Assembly: GCA_025331125.1 (NCBI GenBank)
Contig: JAOALB010000005.1
Coordinates: forward strand, 248,001-312,000
Reading direction: 5' to 3'
Source of the DNA: Mycogone perniciosa
Taxonomy: Eukaryota; Ascomycota; Sordariomycetes; Hypocreales; Hypocreaceae
DNA length: 64,000 bases
The notes under the pieces are model-generated. The model searched no databases. It saw only the letters and a program-made list of their open reading frames with translations, and was not told the origin of the DNA. Shown piece after piece: positions 31,640-44,000 of the stretch. The first letter of the stretch is position 1, and each line of letters starts with the position of its first letter. The translations under genes and the position numbers were made by a program.

Positions 31640-34600
31640 TTTGGCTGTTTTTTTATTCAATTATATGTGAAGAAACTGAAGAGAAGCGAGTGAGGAGATT
31701 GTTCCACTGAACAGCAGACAAGTTTCGCGGGCAGTAATTCTCGCTGCTATCTCAACCTTGGAGTGGCTAAATAAGGGGGAAATCGCACGGAGAGTTTCGT
31801 CTGAGACGTAAGAGTTCACAACAAACACTGTAGAATGACAGAGAGAGCCCGACGTTCACAATTGCCTTGGGAGAAGAGAGTCAGAGGACATGCCCTTAAA
31901 TCCCCAGAATGCGTACGAGTACAAAAGCTCGTGGGCCGGCGATAGCGGAGCGATTCAGGTCAGCAGATCGACAGTGAGAAGGATGGCGGAGATATACAGG
32001 AGAAATTCAACGGCAGCAGAAGCCAATAACGTCGGGGCCATATGGTTAGCAACCTCCACTCGTCGCCATCAAGACTGGCTTTCGCATTGTTTACACGGGA
32101 TTCGGTCAGCCATGGTGAGCAGAACAGGAAGCCCAGGTGGACGGATGTTCCCCGTAGGGCCCAGATGGCGGTGATGGCCATTGAGGACTGTGACAGGTGA
32201 CCTGACGGCGAATTCGATTGGGATAGTTTGGACTTGGGCTCTCGGACCGACGAAACTTGGGCGTCAGGCCACGAGGGCAGAAGGCCAGAAAGGCTAGGGA
32301 GCGTAGGCTCGATAGTGTGAAACGTGGGGAAGAGACGGCAGCGCGGCATCAGCGATCCTTTCTTTGGTTTGGTGGTGCTGCGAATACTCGTGATGCTGTG
32401 CTGGTGCTGGTGCTGGTGATGCTGAGGCTCGAGGATTGAGGCTTGACAGGAGACGGTTCCTGAGCGGGTCTGAGGTCTGAGAGGAGGGGGCGCCACACGC
32501 CCGACCGACAGGTGCCAACTACGAGGAGAGGATAGGCACTACTACGAAGTAGGTAGAGCGCCAATTTCGCGGGGCTCTTGGGCAGTTACTGGGTGCTTTG
32601 CAGTCAGGCCAATTGTATCGAGTGATCCATGTACTGCTACTTGTGCCTTCTCTGGCGTCCTTTGACTCCCAAGCGAGCGCCCTGAGGCTGAGTGCCGAGA
32701 GGCCCAGGGAGGTACTAGCGTGGGGGTTCCAGCAGCCACGTCGCGGGTCTAACCGCATGAGGCACTGTGTGAGCTTGCATCTGGCAAAAACGGCATTTGG
32801 AGGCTTCACAAGAGCCGTTCGTTCCATCAGTGGTGTCAACACGTCTGTCTTGACTCGAAAGCCAAAAAAACCCTAAATCGCAGGAATACAGTATATTTCG
32901 TATAATTCCTTCTAGACCGATTGAGCCGGATTTTCCTTCTTCTTAGAGTATAATGGATTAGTACTCGTACGGGTATTTGAAGAATCTTTTCTTTTCTTTA
33001 TCATGTGCCCCAAATGGATGCTGACTCACTTTCGCCAATAACGACTAGTACTCGTAGTCTACTCCGTACACGAAGCCCCCATCATCAATCGTGTCGTGCC
33101 GACCACTGCAAGCAGGCATTCCTTGTTCTTCTCGGACCGACAGACGCATTTTGTCCATGCCGCCGGACTCATACGGCGTCCAAAGCAGCTCCGTTGTCGG
33201 TTCGTTCTAGTAATTACGGAGTATCTCTCTGGAGGGAAGTGTGATCAGGCTGCAACATGAGATACAGAAAACCGGAGATGGTGAGTTGCGACAATCGTAT
33301 ATCAGAGCGTCGACTCGGACCCTCCCCATCACCTTGACCTCTTTTCTCTCCTTTCCCTCACTGTTCAAGCCCAAGCAACACCCTTCTGGTCAGTCGGTTA
33401 GCCTTGGGAGCTCGAAAAGGTACGAGTCAGCATAGGCCCACCTTGAACACTCGGCGTACGAGTACGAGTAGTAGTCAACCCTGGCCCAACGCGGTGGTCG
33501 AGACCAATATGGCCTCAATTTGTACGAGTACGCCATTCACTAACAACGGCCAACTTGATGATAGCTCCCGTCTACTCGTACATACATAGGTCCATCACGT
33601 ATCGACAGCAAAACGCCACATTGATCGAATCCATTGATCGAATCCCTTGGCTGAATCCATTAGTCGAATCCAATCCGAAATCTGCCCATCCAGCACTTAC
33701 GAGTACAAATGCAGAAAAACACTTCTACCACTGGGACGGAATCTCCGTGCTCCGTATCGCTCGTATTACGGAGTACACTCCCTACTACTAAATAATACTT
33801 GTTCTAGCATAATCATGTGTGGGGTGTGTGTGCTGAGAAACCTTCTCGCGCCTTGGTCTGTCTTGGTCACGCTCCATTACTCTCCCCGCACTTTTTCGCT
33901 CCGCTCCTGAAGCTACGAGTATAGTTCGGAGTTGAAAGTTGGAGGCTAACTGGAACATAACGGAACTCGGAATCCTTATGCAGCTTCTCCGCAGTGCAGT
34001 GCAGTCAGTGCGTGGATAGCCCTCCATCAATAGTCTTGATGATGGAGGGTGGTGGCAACTCACCAGAAGCTTACTAGGTTTCGACGATCTATTCTTGATC
34101 AAATTCCTCTCGAGCTATCTATCGGGGTCCCCATGGGGAAGAATGCCGCCAGGGGGTTGAAACCACCCCGGTCCAGCTTCACTTGTGATGTCCCCAAACA
34201 CCGCAGTTGGGCGTTACATCGTGGCCCTGCAACGTCCAGCATTGTCCTTGATTTGCCCATGTCAGATTTTTCTCTCATGTCCTTACGAAGCGTCGACCAG
34301 CAAACGGCCCGTGTCGTCAGCGGTATATGCGAACAAGCTCCATCGAATGAGACATGCTAAAGTGCTGGTCATAGTGCATACCATACCATACGAGTACTCC
34401 TCTGCCGTGGCTTCAAGGTCTTGGAGGTAGCTACGGAGTATGTAAGTGACTCTGTCTGAGTCGAGTGACTCGTGCCAATTCAGATCGATCCAAGCAAGAC
34501 ACTGCACTGCACCGCATGCCGTCTTCGTCTTGGACATGCGCCATTATTTTCTATCGGTCCGACAGAACGTTCGATATGTTGGTTAGATCTGTGCTACGCG

Positions 34601-35154
34601 TTTGTCTTCATTGGACACGCGACGCTTGTGGCTTGCCTTGCCCCAGACTGAGCTAACGGATGCGAATGGATTCAACGCGGCATTGACGAATGAACCCTCC
34701 CTGACAATCCATACTCCTCCTCCCCAACGCCACCCCCGGCCCTCCTCCCTGGTCGGGTCGGACTATGCCGTCTACGAAGTTATTGCCTGCAATATGTACT
34801 CGTACTAACGACTAGTGCGTCACCCAACGCGTGGGTGGGCGCTCAGATCACTCAACGCTGCTGCCAAGGGGTGTGGTGTGGGAGGTATTCATTGTGCAGC
34901 TTCATTCAGCTTCCACTCGTACGGATATATAAACATACCTGGCCGGCCACGATGCAACGCTACCTCCCCAGTCAGCCCACAGTTCAGGTTGAGGACAACC
35001 AACTCTCATCTTAAACCTTTTGATTACCCCCTCTTCTCTTTTCGTTGTTGATCTTTTTTCTTATATATCAACCACCAGACGAATAGTATAGTTGATTTCC
35101 ACCACCAACTTGCTTCGTCGTTGGGCTGGGTTATAATCATTCCTCCTCGTCACA
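31640..35154. other. Long divergent intergenic region between alpha-glucosidase and sugar permease
   Basis: About 3.5 kb with no supported coding gene, flanked by two divergent sugar genes, so it holds both promoters. Dense in TACGAGTAC, TACTCGTA and TACGGAGTA motifs (32955-32975, 33040-33070, 33210-33220, 33455-33475, 33525-33535, 33575, 33770, 34390-34440, 34795-34805, 34915). A CGG-N6-CCG site lies at 34759-34770. A TATATATC element at 35063 is about 90 bp before the permease start. Confidence 0.55.
34759..34770. promoter_or_regulatory. Candidate Zn2Cys6-type binding site, CGG-N6-CCG
   Basis: The inverted CGG/CCG triplets are spaced by six bases (CGGACTATGCCG), 385 bp upstream of the sugar permease start. 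A Zn2Cys6 regulator is encoded just downstream of the permease. The site type fits that class of factor, but one such site is expected by chance over a few kb. Confidence 0.25.
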
Positions 35155-36804
35155 ATGGCTCCAGCAACAGAGGAAAAGGAGCAAGGCCTCCCGCAGGCTG
35201 TCTCCACCAATGTCCAAATTTCTACCGTCCAAGAGGCTGCGGCCGCTACCGAGCAGGAGCTCAACATGGGCCTGATGCAGTCCCTGAAGCTCTATAAGAA
35301 GGCTTGCCTGTGGTCCATCTTCTTGTCCACCTGTATTGTCATGGAGGGTTTCGACTTAACCCTCATGCCCAGTCTCTTCGGTTACCCGCCATTCCAACAG
35401 AAGTTTGGTGTTCTCCAGGATGACGGAACCTACCAACTCACAGCCGCTTGGCAGACCGGTCTGTCCAACGGAGCCCTGGTTGGTGAGATCTTGGGTCTCT
35501 TTGCCAACGGTATCATTGCCGATCGATTCGGATACCGCAAGACGCTCATTGGCTCCTTGACCATGGTTACCTGCTTCATCTTCATCGTCTTCTTCGCCGA
35601 GTCGCTACCCCAGCTCCTTGCTGGTGAGATCCTTCTCGGTATCCCATGGGGTGTTTTCCAGACCATCACCACCACCTATGCCGCCGAAGTGTGCCCTACT
35701 CACCTGCGAGCCTACCTCACCACCTATGTCAACCTCTGCTGGGTCATGGGTCAATTCATCGCTTCCGGTGTTCTTCGCGGCATTGTTTCCCGAACTGACG
35801 CGTGGGGTTACAAGATTCCCTTTGCTCTGCAGTGGATCTGGCCCGTCCCTCTCATCATCGGTATCTTCCTGGCCCCCGAGTCTCCCTGGTGGTTGGTGCG
35901 CCGTGGCCGCGTTGAAGACGCAAAGATGACCCTCAACCGTCTGACTACTCGTGACAGCGGCGTCGCCTTCAACGTCGACGAGACTGTTTCCATGATGGTT
36001 CATACCAACGAGATCGAGAAGGAGATGACCTCTGGTATCTCGTACAGCGATCTCTTCAAGGGTACTAACCTCCGTCGTACTGAGATTGTCTGCATGGTCT
36101 GGATTATCCAAACCCTGTGCGGCTCTACCTTTATGGGATACTCGACCTACTTCTACGAGCAGGCCGGTCTTGCCGTTGAGAACGCCTTCAGCATGTCCCT
36201 GGGCCAGTATGCCATTGGCGCCGTCGGCACCATCCTCTCCTGGTTCTTCATGACTTGGTTTGGTCGTCGATCTCTGTACCTGTACGGCCAGCTCACCATG
36301 GCCGGTCTTCTCCTTATCATCGGCTGCGCCGCCTTCGCGAGCCGCGATAACATCGGTGCTCAGTGGGCTATCGGCTCTATGCTTTTGGTCTACACCTTCA
36401 TCTACGACGCCACGGTCGGCCCCGTCTGCTACTCCCTCGTCGCCGAGTTGAGCTCCACCCGTCTGCGTACCAAGTCCGTGGTCCTGGCACGAAACCTGTA
36501 CAACATTGCCGGTATTGTCACCAACATCCTCACCCCCCGCATGCTTAACCCCTCCGCCTGGAACTGGGGTGCCAAGACTGGCTTCTTCTGGGCCGGATCC
36601 TGCTTGTTCTGCGCCGTCTGGACTTACTTCCGTCTTCCCGAGCCCAAGGGCCGAACCTACGGTGAACTGGACATGCTGTTCGAGATGGACATCAGCGCGC
36701 GCAAGTTTGCCTCTACCACGGTTGAGCGCCTTGACGCTGGTCTCGCCGAGACGAGCTCTCTCAAGGAGAAGACCGAGCTGGTCGAGAGGGTTGCCAGCTC
36801 GTAA
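35155..36804 (+). CDS. MFS alpha-glucoside (maltose-type) permease
   Basis: Single exon, 549 residues, start in the context CACAATGG. It imports alpha-glucosides with protons at the plasma membrane. Sugar-porter motifs: GIIADRFGYRKTLIG (loop 2-3 motif), PESPWWLVRRGR after TM6, and the C-terminal PEPKGRTYGELDMLFE. GFDLTLMPSLFGYPPFQQKFG after the first membrane segment matches the MAL permease group, where a glucose transporter would have a different sequence. Twelve hydrophobic segments can be followed along the protein, with a long charged loop between TM6 and TM7 (NRLTTRDSG...NEIEKEMTSG). It is placed between the maltase and the Zn2Cys6 gene, a gene order known from MAL loci. Confidence 0.94.
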   Translation: MAPATEEKEQGLPQAVSTNVQISTVQEAAAATEQELNMGLMQSLKLYKKACLWSIFLSTCIVMEGFDLTLMPSLFGYPPFQQKFGVLQDDGTYQLTAAWQTGLSNGALVGEILGLFANGIIADRFGYRKTLIGSLTMVTCFIFIVFFAESLPQLLAGEILLGIPWGVFQTITTTYAAEVCPTHLRAYLTTYVNLCWVMGQFIASGVLRGIVSRTDAWGYKIPFALQWIWPVPLIIGIFLAPESPWWLVRRGRVEDAKMTLNRLTTRDSGVAFNVDETVSMMVHTNEIEKEMTSGISYSDLFKGTNLRRTEIVCMVWIIQTLCGSTFMGYSTYFYEQAGLAVENAFSMSLGQYAIGAVGTILSWFFMTWFGRRSLYLYGQLTMAGLLLIIGCAAFASRDNIGAQWAIGSMLLVYTFIYDATVGPVCYSLVAELSSTRLRTKSVVLARNLYNIAGIVTNILTPRMLNPSAWNWGAKTGFFWAGSCLFCAVWTYFRLPEPKGRTYGELDMLFEMDISARKFASTTVERLDAGLAETSSLKEKTELVERVASS

Positions 36805-37604
36805 GCGCTTTGGGGGGAGTAGTATAAAAAATACGCACTACACGAGTGATGTTCTCTAGTGACCTTTTTTCTGGGTTTTTGTTATGGTTTAGTCGGGTGG
36901 AGAGGACCGACTGTTATTATGTAGTATTTTATGAAAAAATGATGCCAAGAGAGGGATGATTTGTTATGTATCTCCTTGTCCGTACGGCTGGACTTCACGT
37001 ACGACAGATATGAAGATTTTCTATGGCAAATAAGAGTCTCTACAATGAGGATATCATTTTACCATTAATATACACGTGTATGCAACATTATTTGGCATTT
37101 CTTGACGTGATTACTATTACCACCAATGCTCCTAATGCTACTACTACTGCCGAATTTCTTCATTTATTAGACATACTGCTCCCTCGGAGTTATGTATTTA
37201 TGCTGTTCGGCGCTTTTGGTGCTTCTCCACGTTATACTAGGGTGTTTAGGTGTTTAGGTGTCTGCAGCGCGGGGGATCAGCACGTGGATTTCCTCACCTA
37301 GTCCTCCGTATGGAATACGAAGTACTACTCCAACCTGACATTTGGAATCTCCACCATCCCCACGTTTTTCCCGTTGATTCCTGGTGATCCATTACTCCGT
37401 GCAGAGTATTTGCTCCATACTGCTGCTCCTATCGAGACGACGCTATATCCATTTTTATCGCTATACATATATCTATATCTTCTTCGTGTCTGCCCATTGA
37501 AGCAATTCGCGCGTCGTCCGCTCGTGTCAGCGCGCGCAGGACTGCCAGATATCAGAGGGAGGGCCGAGGCTCGGCGCCGCCATGAGCTGAGCCCGCGCAT
37601 TCAG
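36805..37604. other. Intergenic between permease and regulator
   Basis: No gene seen. AT-rich at 36900-37150. A TACGAAGTACTACTCC motif lies at 37317-37332. The open frame of the regulator extends upstream to 37374 but without an ATG. Confidence 0.5.
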
Positions 37605-39239
37605 ATGAGCAACAGAACAACGCGAGCCTGCGATGGATGCCGAGTGCGGAAGGTCAAGTGCAACAGCGCTCTGCCGTGTTCGCAGTGCTCGCATCTTGGC
37701 CTCAACTGCGTCTACTCGCCTGTCGTGAAGCGCAAGCCAGGCGTCCGGAACCGTCTCGTTGCGCAGCTTCGCAATACGTCCAATGGCGGCGCCACGACGA
37801 CAAGTGGTGATCTCGGCGTCAGTGTCGGCAGTCCTGTTTCGTCTCCAGCTGCGGTGGCTCCGGCTGTGACGTCGATTGCTGGAATCGTCAACTCTGACTA
37901 TGGGAGCCCGCCTGCTGCTGATATAGCCTCGGTGTCTGACACCAGCAGCAAGTTTTACACCACCAATTTCTTCCTCAGCTTGCTGCCCAAGTATGAGGAG
38001 CAGGTGTACCCGGTGAATCCGGTCATGACGACCGAGGAGCTCCGCGAATGCATTGCGAACATGCATGCCGACCTGGACGATGCGGCCTTGGTGTTCGCGT
38101 TCAGCGCTGTGACTGTCAACCTCACCACACCATCATGGAATCAGCACGGGGAAACCTGCAACAAGATGGCGGAGCTGGTACAGCACAGCTTGCGAGCATA
38201 CCGACAGGCAGAGTCCGCGACGGACTGTGGGGGGCGCAGGTTCGTCGAGTTGCCCGTCACAATCAAGCGCATTATGACGTGCATCTTCCTTGAGATTTCC
38301 ATGATGGCTTTCAAGGAGCTGGAGCGTGGTCTTGTCCTTTTGCGCGAGGCCATGGCCATGGTGCAGATTGTCCACGTGCAGCAGTACTCTCACAACGCAA
38401 CGCCCCTCGATCCGCGCGACGTTCCTCGATTCCAGAGGCTGTACTGGGAGGTCTTCATCCATGAGCGCTTCTTAACCACTCTCTGCGGGTATCCCTGCAT
38501 CATGGCGCCCCTCTCCACGGGTCTGCCTGTTCGTGATACGACTATCCCGGCGCACGTCGATGTTGGCTTTAACCGCCTCATCCGCCTTTTCGAAATCATG
38601 GACGGGCCGTTCCTATCCTACTGGAATGCACAGCAGAATCCATCACACCCGGTGCCTGGGGTATCGGCGCAGTGGATTGAAAGCAAACAGGCGCAGCTCG
38701 ACCGGGACGAGTCCAGCGCCGCTGAAGCTGAGAGAGCCATGATCGCCAGCGGCCGAGGCACGTTCACCGAACTCCAGCATGTAGATTTATTCATCACCAG
38801 GCTCTGGCTACGCACCCTGCTATGGCAATTCGGCCTCACACATGGGTTTCTGCTCTCCGCACCTCCGCAAAACACACACGAGGGCTTGTCGATACACTTC
38901 CCATCACACCGACTCTCCGTGCAACTGCGCAACCTCGTCAGTCGCCTGAAAAACACGTCCAGCATCGTCACCCACGGCAACGGCATCCTCCAAAAGCTGT
39001 TCGAGATTACAAGCACGGTGGCGGACGTGCTGGCGCTGCCGCTGGGCTACGGCCAGACGCAGGAGGATGTGAGGACACGGATAGAGGACTTTGCCTACTT
39101 GGTGAGGTTTTTGTTTAGTTTTGAGAGGGTGGAGAGGGAGCAGAGGCATTACTTGAGAGAGAAGCTGGAGGTGCTGCAGCAGCAGTATACGATTGTGGAT
39201 TTTGTGAATCTTGCTGGCGTGAGCCCAGAAACTACATAA
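37605..39239 (+). CDS. Zn2Cys6 transcription factor, likely regulator of the alpha-glucoside genes
   Basis: Single exon, 544 residues from the first in-frame ATG (MSNRTTRACDGC). The binuclear zinc cluster starts at about residue 8 with spacing C-x2-C-x6-C-x5-C-x2-C-x6-C (CDGCRVRKVKC...CSQCSHLGLNC), which fits the classic pattern exactly. A basic linker (KRKPGVRNRLVAQLRN) follows, then a Ser/Thr/Val-rich low-complexity stretch, then a fungal regulatory middle region with YPVNPVMTTEELRECI and a helical C-terminal half. The regulatory domain resembles the MAL-activator type seen beside maltase and permease genes. The role as the local regulator is inferred from position. Confidence 0.88.
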   Translation: MSNRTTRACDGCRVRKVKCNSALPCSQCSHLGLNCVYSPVVKRKPGVRNRLVAQLRNTSNGGATTTSGDLGVSVGSPVSSPAAVAPAVTSIAGIVNSDYGSPPAADIASVSDTSSKFYTTNFFLSLLPKYEEQVYPVNPVMTTEELRECIANMHADLDDAALVFAFSAVTVNLTTPSWNQHGETCNKMAELVQHSLRAYRQAESATDCGGRRFVELPVTIKRIMTCIFLEISMMAFKELERGLVLLREAMAMVQIVHVQQYSHNATPLDPRDVPRFQRLYWEVFIHERFLTTLCGYPCIMAPLSTGLPVRDTTIPAHVDVGFNRLIRLFEIMDGPFLSYWNAQQNPSHPVPGVSAQWIESKQAQLDRDESSAAEAERAMIASGRGTFTELQHVDLFITRLWLRTLLWQFGLTHGFLLSAPPQNTHEGLSIHFPSHRLSVQLRNLVSRLKNTSSIVTHGNGILQKLFEITSTVADVLALPLGYGQTQEDVRTRIEDFAYLVRFLFSFERVEREQRHYLREKLEVLQQQYTIVDFVNLAGVSPETT

Positions 39240-41057
39240 TGTGATAGCACTCTGTTGTTCCACGGCAATCCTCGGGCATTGGTAATGTCTTTTCACACAG
39301 CCCCATCGTTGGAGTCGCCGAATGCAGGCGTTGCGGAGGGCCCGGCCAACCAACCAACACAGACGGCCTCACTCTTACTGCACACTCACTCACCAGCACA
39401 GCCTATGGCAGCCTCGCGACGTTCTTGGCGATGTCTGATCCCCTCAGTCATGGGATCGGAGAAGTTGATACGACCCCCGCCTTCGTCTTGGCTCTGGGTC
39501 TCGACGCGGTCTTGACTGGATGTTTGTTAATATCGAGCCTTTGAAAATAAAAAAGCCGAGTGACACACAACGATTGATCATGTACGGAGGTAGCACTGCA
39601 TAATCCTGTAATACTACGAAGTACTACTACTGCGTACGGAGTAGTATGGGTTGCATTGTGACGAGGACTCATCTCACGCCCTTAACAGAGCAAAGTCCAC
39701 AGTGCAGCAATGAAAAGAGCACATTGTATTCCCGGAGCTTAGGCGAAGCCACACTGTTTTGACTGCATAATATGTGTGTTCATCCCCGCGAATGGTGATG
39801 TTGCCCGCTTGGACTTGGACGTCTTGGACGAGGTGCAGGGTTTCAACCGCAGCTCACCATGGCTCGCTGGGAGAGGAAGCCCAGCCAGGCCTGCATAAGT
39901 ATGTATGTATGTCTCTCTCTCTCTGTCTGGCTGTACCAACGGCGGAGCTACAGGACCAGTGCGGAGGTACTTCGTACAGGTGACTTTCGCCAGCTGTTCG
40001 TTCGTGCGCCGGACTGACGCCGTACGGAAGATGCGGTGATGGCTTCTCTGCTGTTTGCTGCTGTATCGAGTGAGTGTCCATCGAGTGTGTCCGTCCAGAG
40101 CGTGTGTATGTATGCCCGACCCGAGGCCGACACAGCCAACGGCGTGCGATGTTAATCAATAATTGCTGCAGCCGCATGTGATGCATGGCTGGGCCTCTGG
40201 GCCTCTGGACCGTACGACCTTCTCCGCACCATCACCACCTGTACATACCGAAGCGCAGGGAGACGAGACCGCAGAGGTCGTACGAGGAGGAGGTGGTTTT
40301 CATGCACGCTGCCAATAATCGGCCGGCTGACTAAGCCGCTGACAGGCGCAAATCGCGGGACCAGGCGAGAGCCCAGACCAGTCCGAGCAATTCATCCGCT
40401 CCGCACCACCGCTCATCGCGAGGCCCCCAGTCCAGATCCAGACCAGCCAGCCGCCAGTCGCCAGTCTCTAGTCGCCAGTCTCCAGTCTCCTCAGCTCAGC
40501 CGTTTCAGGGTCCTCTTCACCATGTTGGCGTGTCTGCTGCGGCTGCCGTACGAGAGCGCAATTCTGTGATTTTGGTCGGCACGACGGCGTCTCCCCTGAT
40601 CCATCAGCGGGTGGCCTTTGCTGCCTCTGCCTCTGCCTCTGCCTCTTCTGCCTCTGCTTCTGTCTCTGTTTCTGCCTCTTGTCCTTCATCGTACCATCCA
40701 TCTATCAACCCGCCTGCGCCTCGCCGACGCTACTGGAAGCTCCGGTCGGGCGCCATCCAGCGTCTTCTCACCTCATCCATCTAATCTCATCTCAACTCGC
40801 GTCTCGTCTCATCTCATCGCATCCGTCGCCTGGCCGCGATTCCCTGGAGACATCCGACCCTTGAGCTGCTGTTCCGTGCCTCCAGGCTTCGATTAATTAC
40901 TACTGCTGCTGCTGCTGCTCCTCCTCCTCTGGTCTTCCTCCTGCTCTTCCCGCCATCTGGTATCCATCCACCATCTATCCACCTATCCATCCGTCTCACT
41001 AGCCCTCGGGTAGGGCTTCACGTGCCCGCGTCCATGTATGCGACTTGAGCATCCGTC
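39240..41057. other. Intergenic region with simple repeats, 5' leader of the histidine kinase
   Basis: About 1.8 kb with no supported gene. TACGAAGTAC and TACGGAGTA copies occur at 39614-39647. A GCCTCT-type hexamer repeat runs 40621-40680, and CTG and CTC triplet runs occupy about 40901-40930. The region from 40400 on is pyrimidine-rich with CCAGTC/TCTCATC repeats and probably forms a long 5' leader of the kinase. Confidence 0.5.
40621..40680 (+). repeat. (GCCTCT)n-like microsatellite in the kinase 5' region
   Basis: Imperfect hexamer repeat of the unit CTGCCT with a few substitutions, about 60 bp, some 380 bp upstream of the histidine kinase ATG. Confidence 0.8.
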
Positions 41058-44000
41058 ATGGCCGCACAATCAACCGAGTGGCGCCCTGCGCCGCCTCCAA
41101 GGACCGTATCCGAATCGACTCGGCAACGCGAGACCTTCAAGTCAGTAGGATCTTCGCGCCATGACCGATCCGACCTCTTCTCCTTGATCGAGGCATCGCT
41201 AACCAGCTTTGTTAGGTATGACTCGTCCCTCTTGACCACCCTCAGGGTCAATGATACGGGTGCTCCCCTCCCCACCTCTGAGCTGCTGCCCTCGCAAGAC
41301 CGCGTTCTGACAGGGCTTGCGCAGCTGGCAGTCTTGCAGACGGGCACGCAAAGGGCTCTGATATCCCTGTTTGACATGGAGCATCAGTACTTCATTGCAG
41401 AGGCAACCAATTCGCCGCTGATCAACCAGGTCTCGGAGTTCTGGATGTGCGGCACTGCAATCCCCCGCTCTCACAGTGTATGCGAGCATACTCTTCTTGC
41501 TCGGGATCCAGCTCAGTTCCGATTCTGTGACAAGGACCCAAATCAGCTCCCCGTCCTCATAGTTCCTGATCTCACCACAGACACCCGTTTCGCAGCCAAG
41601 CCGTATTGCAAACCTGGCAGTGCTGCGCGGTTCTATGCCTCTGTTCCTATTCGAACACAGCGAGGCATCAGTATCGGCGTGCTCGCTGTCATGAGACCCG
41701 AGCCAGACGGCGAATGGGACGATGACCTTTCACAGCTGCTGCGATACCTGGCCGTCACTATCATGGACCATCTCGAGGCAAATCGATCCAAGACGGCTCA
41801 CCGACGAAGTGAGCGCATGATTCGAGGTCTCGGCTTCTTCGTTGAGGGCAAATCAATGTCGTCGTCATGGCACTCTATTCCAGGCAGACCTACCTTCACA
41901 GACAGTCAAGAGGCATTGAACTTGGCCAGACAAGTTCTTCTTCAGGAGCCTGTCGATCAATCTCCTGATCAGATAGAGCCCGAACCTCCCCTTCCACCTA
42001 TTGCCGGGCCAAGCTCCAGACCCGACTCTAGCCACAAGAAAGATCGCCCAGGAAAAGCCCCCGCCGAAATGAAATGGGACGAAAGCTTCCAGCCTGGCCC
42101 CAATCCCATGATTGACACATTTTCTGAAGCTGCTAACATCATCAGAGAGTCTCTCGAAACCGATGGTTGTCTCTTTCTAGATGCGACGCTGGGGTCATTC
42201 GGCGCCTTCGATAGTCGCCACCACGAATCTAAGAAAACTCACACAACTAGCCAGCCGTCATCGTCCTCTTCAAGCAGCGGTAGTGGCAGCGGCAGCGATG
42301 ATGACCAATGCTCTTCCTTTGCGGAACCTGTATGGCCACCCTGTCAGGTCCTTGGTTATTCTGCATCCGACAGTCGCCGCGTCGAACTTGGCGACTCACC
42401 TAAGAACGTTTCAATGGCGCAAAAGTTTCTAGCAAAGCTCCTTCAGCGGTATCCAAAAGGTCACATCTTCAACTTCGATGCGAACGGAGAACTGCAGTCG
42501 AGTGATTCATCAGATGACGATGGTTGGATGCTGGAGCCAATATCGCCTCCCCCGCCTGGTAAGCTACGCCAAAACGCCCCTGAAGGACAGCGGTCAAGAA
42601 GGCCTTGGGCACGTCAGAACGAAGGGCGTGTCATCCTCGAAGTCTTCCCCGGAGCGCGTAGTGTCGCCTTTATCCCTGTCTGGGATCCGAGGAAACAGAG
42701 ATGGTGCGCTGGAGGCTTTGTTTATACCCTTACGCCGACTCGCATCTTCACCATTGAGGGAGAGCTGAACTATCTGAGGGCATTCGGTATCCTGGCCATT
42801 GCGGAGACTCTTCGTCTGAAAACGCTGGCAGCCAACCAAGCGAAATCCGACGCTCTGGGATCCCTTTCCCATGAGCTGCGGTCTCCCTTGCATGGTGCAG
42901 TCCTTGGCATCGAGCTGCTTCGTGATACGGAACTGACTGTCTTCCAATCAAATGTGGCCCATACAATCGAAACATGCTGTCGCACTCTTGTGGACACCGT
43001 GGACCATCTTCTCGATTATTCCAAGGTAAACAAATTCATTCAATCCAAACGAAAGGAAAAGCAAGAGCAAGAGCCGCGTGGACTGCGGCCGGGTAGAGCC
43101 AGGTCGGTCGAAGCTGGTATGCTCAGTCTCTACAAACACATCAGGCTCGACGGCCTGGTTGAGGAAGTCATGGATGGTGTCTATGCTGGCTTCAATTTCC
43201 AGCACATGTCTGTGACACAGCTTGCCAAGCCAAGACCCACATTCAACTCTGATCTGACTGCCATTCGTCGTCTGGATTCGATGCAAGCAATGGAGGAACT
43301 TGGCCCAAATATAACAGACAAGGGCGACAAATATACCTGGGGAGAGGTGACCGTGTTTCTGGACATTGATCCTATGTGTTCATGGCGATTTTATACCCAG
43401 CCCGGCGCCATTCGTCGTATCGTCATGAATCTCTTTGGGAATGCTTTGAAGTACACTCGCAAAGGCACCATCAAGGTGTCGGTCTACCAGTCGAAGCCGA
43501 AACCAAATTCGCAGTCCACAGAAACGGGTGTCAACATCATAGTAGCTGATACAGGAAAGGGTATCAGCGAAGACTACCTTCGAAATGAATTGTATAAGCC
43601 ATTCTCCCAAGAGGATCACCTTGCTCCAGGAACAGGTCTAGGTCTGAGCTTTGTCAAGCAAATTACGACCCAGCTTCGAGGTCACGTCACAGTGGACAGC
43701 CGCGTGGATGTTGGAACAACTGTTCGTGTGTCCTTGCCACTAACCCGAACATTGACGGCTCCGGATAATATCCCCCTACCGTCGGAGAATGAAAGAGATT
43801 TCGAGAAACAGGTTGAGGAAATTACTGATATTAAGATTCGTCTGATGGGCTTTGATGCTCATAAGAGAGCAGAGCGTCCGATGCTCGACGGAGAAGATGT
43901 TGAAAGGCACGCATTAGTAGAGCGTGTCTGCCGCGAGTGGCTTCACTTGAACGTGATTACTGACGCCAGGGAGGCACCAGATTTGATACTCTGGGCTGAG

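Noticed and set aside
31960..32564. Overlapping minus-strand frames rich in Ser, Pro, His and Gln
   Set aside because: They arise from CTGGTG/TGCTGG repeats in the intergenic DNA; no domain and no consistent start.
40468..40896. Frames encoding Gln/Arg or Ala/Ser runs upstream of the kinase
   Set aside because: Translations of the hexamer microsatellite and not genes.
42181..43286. Antisense and alternative frames inside the histidine kinase
   Set aside because: Shadows of a strongly supported long coding frame.
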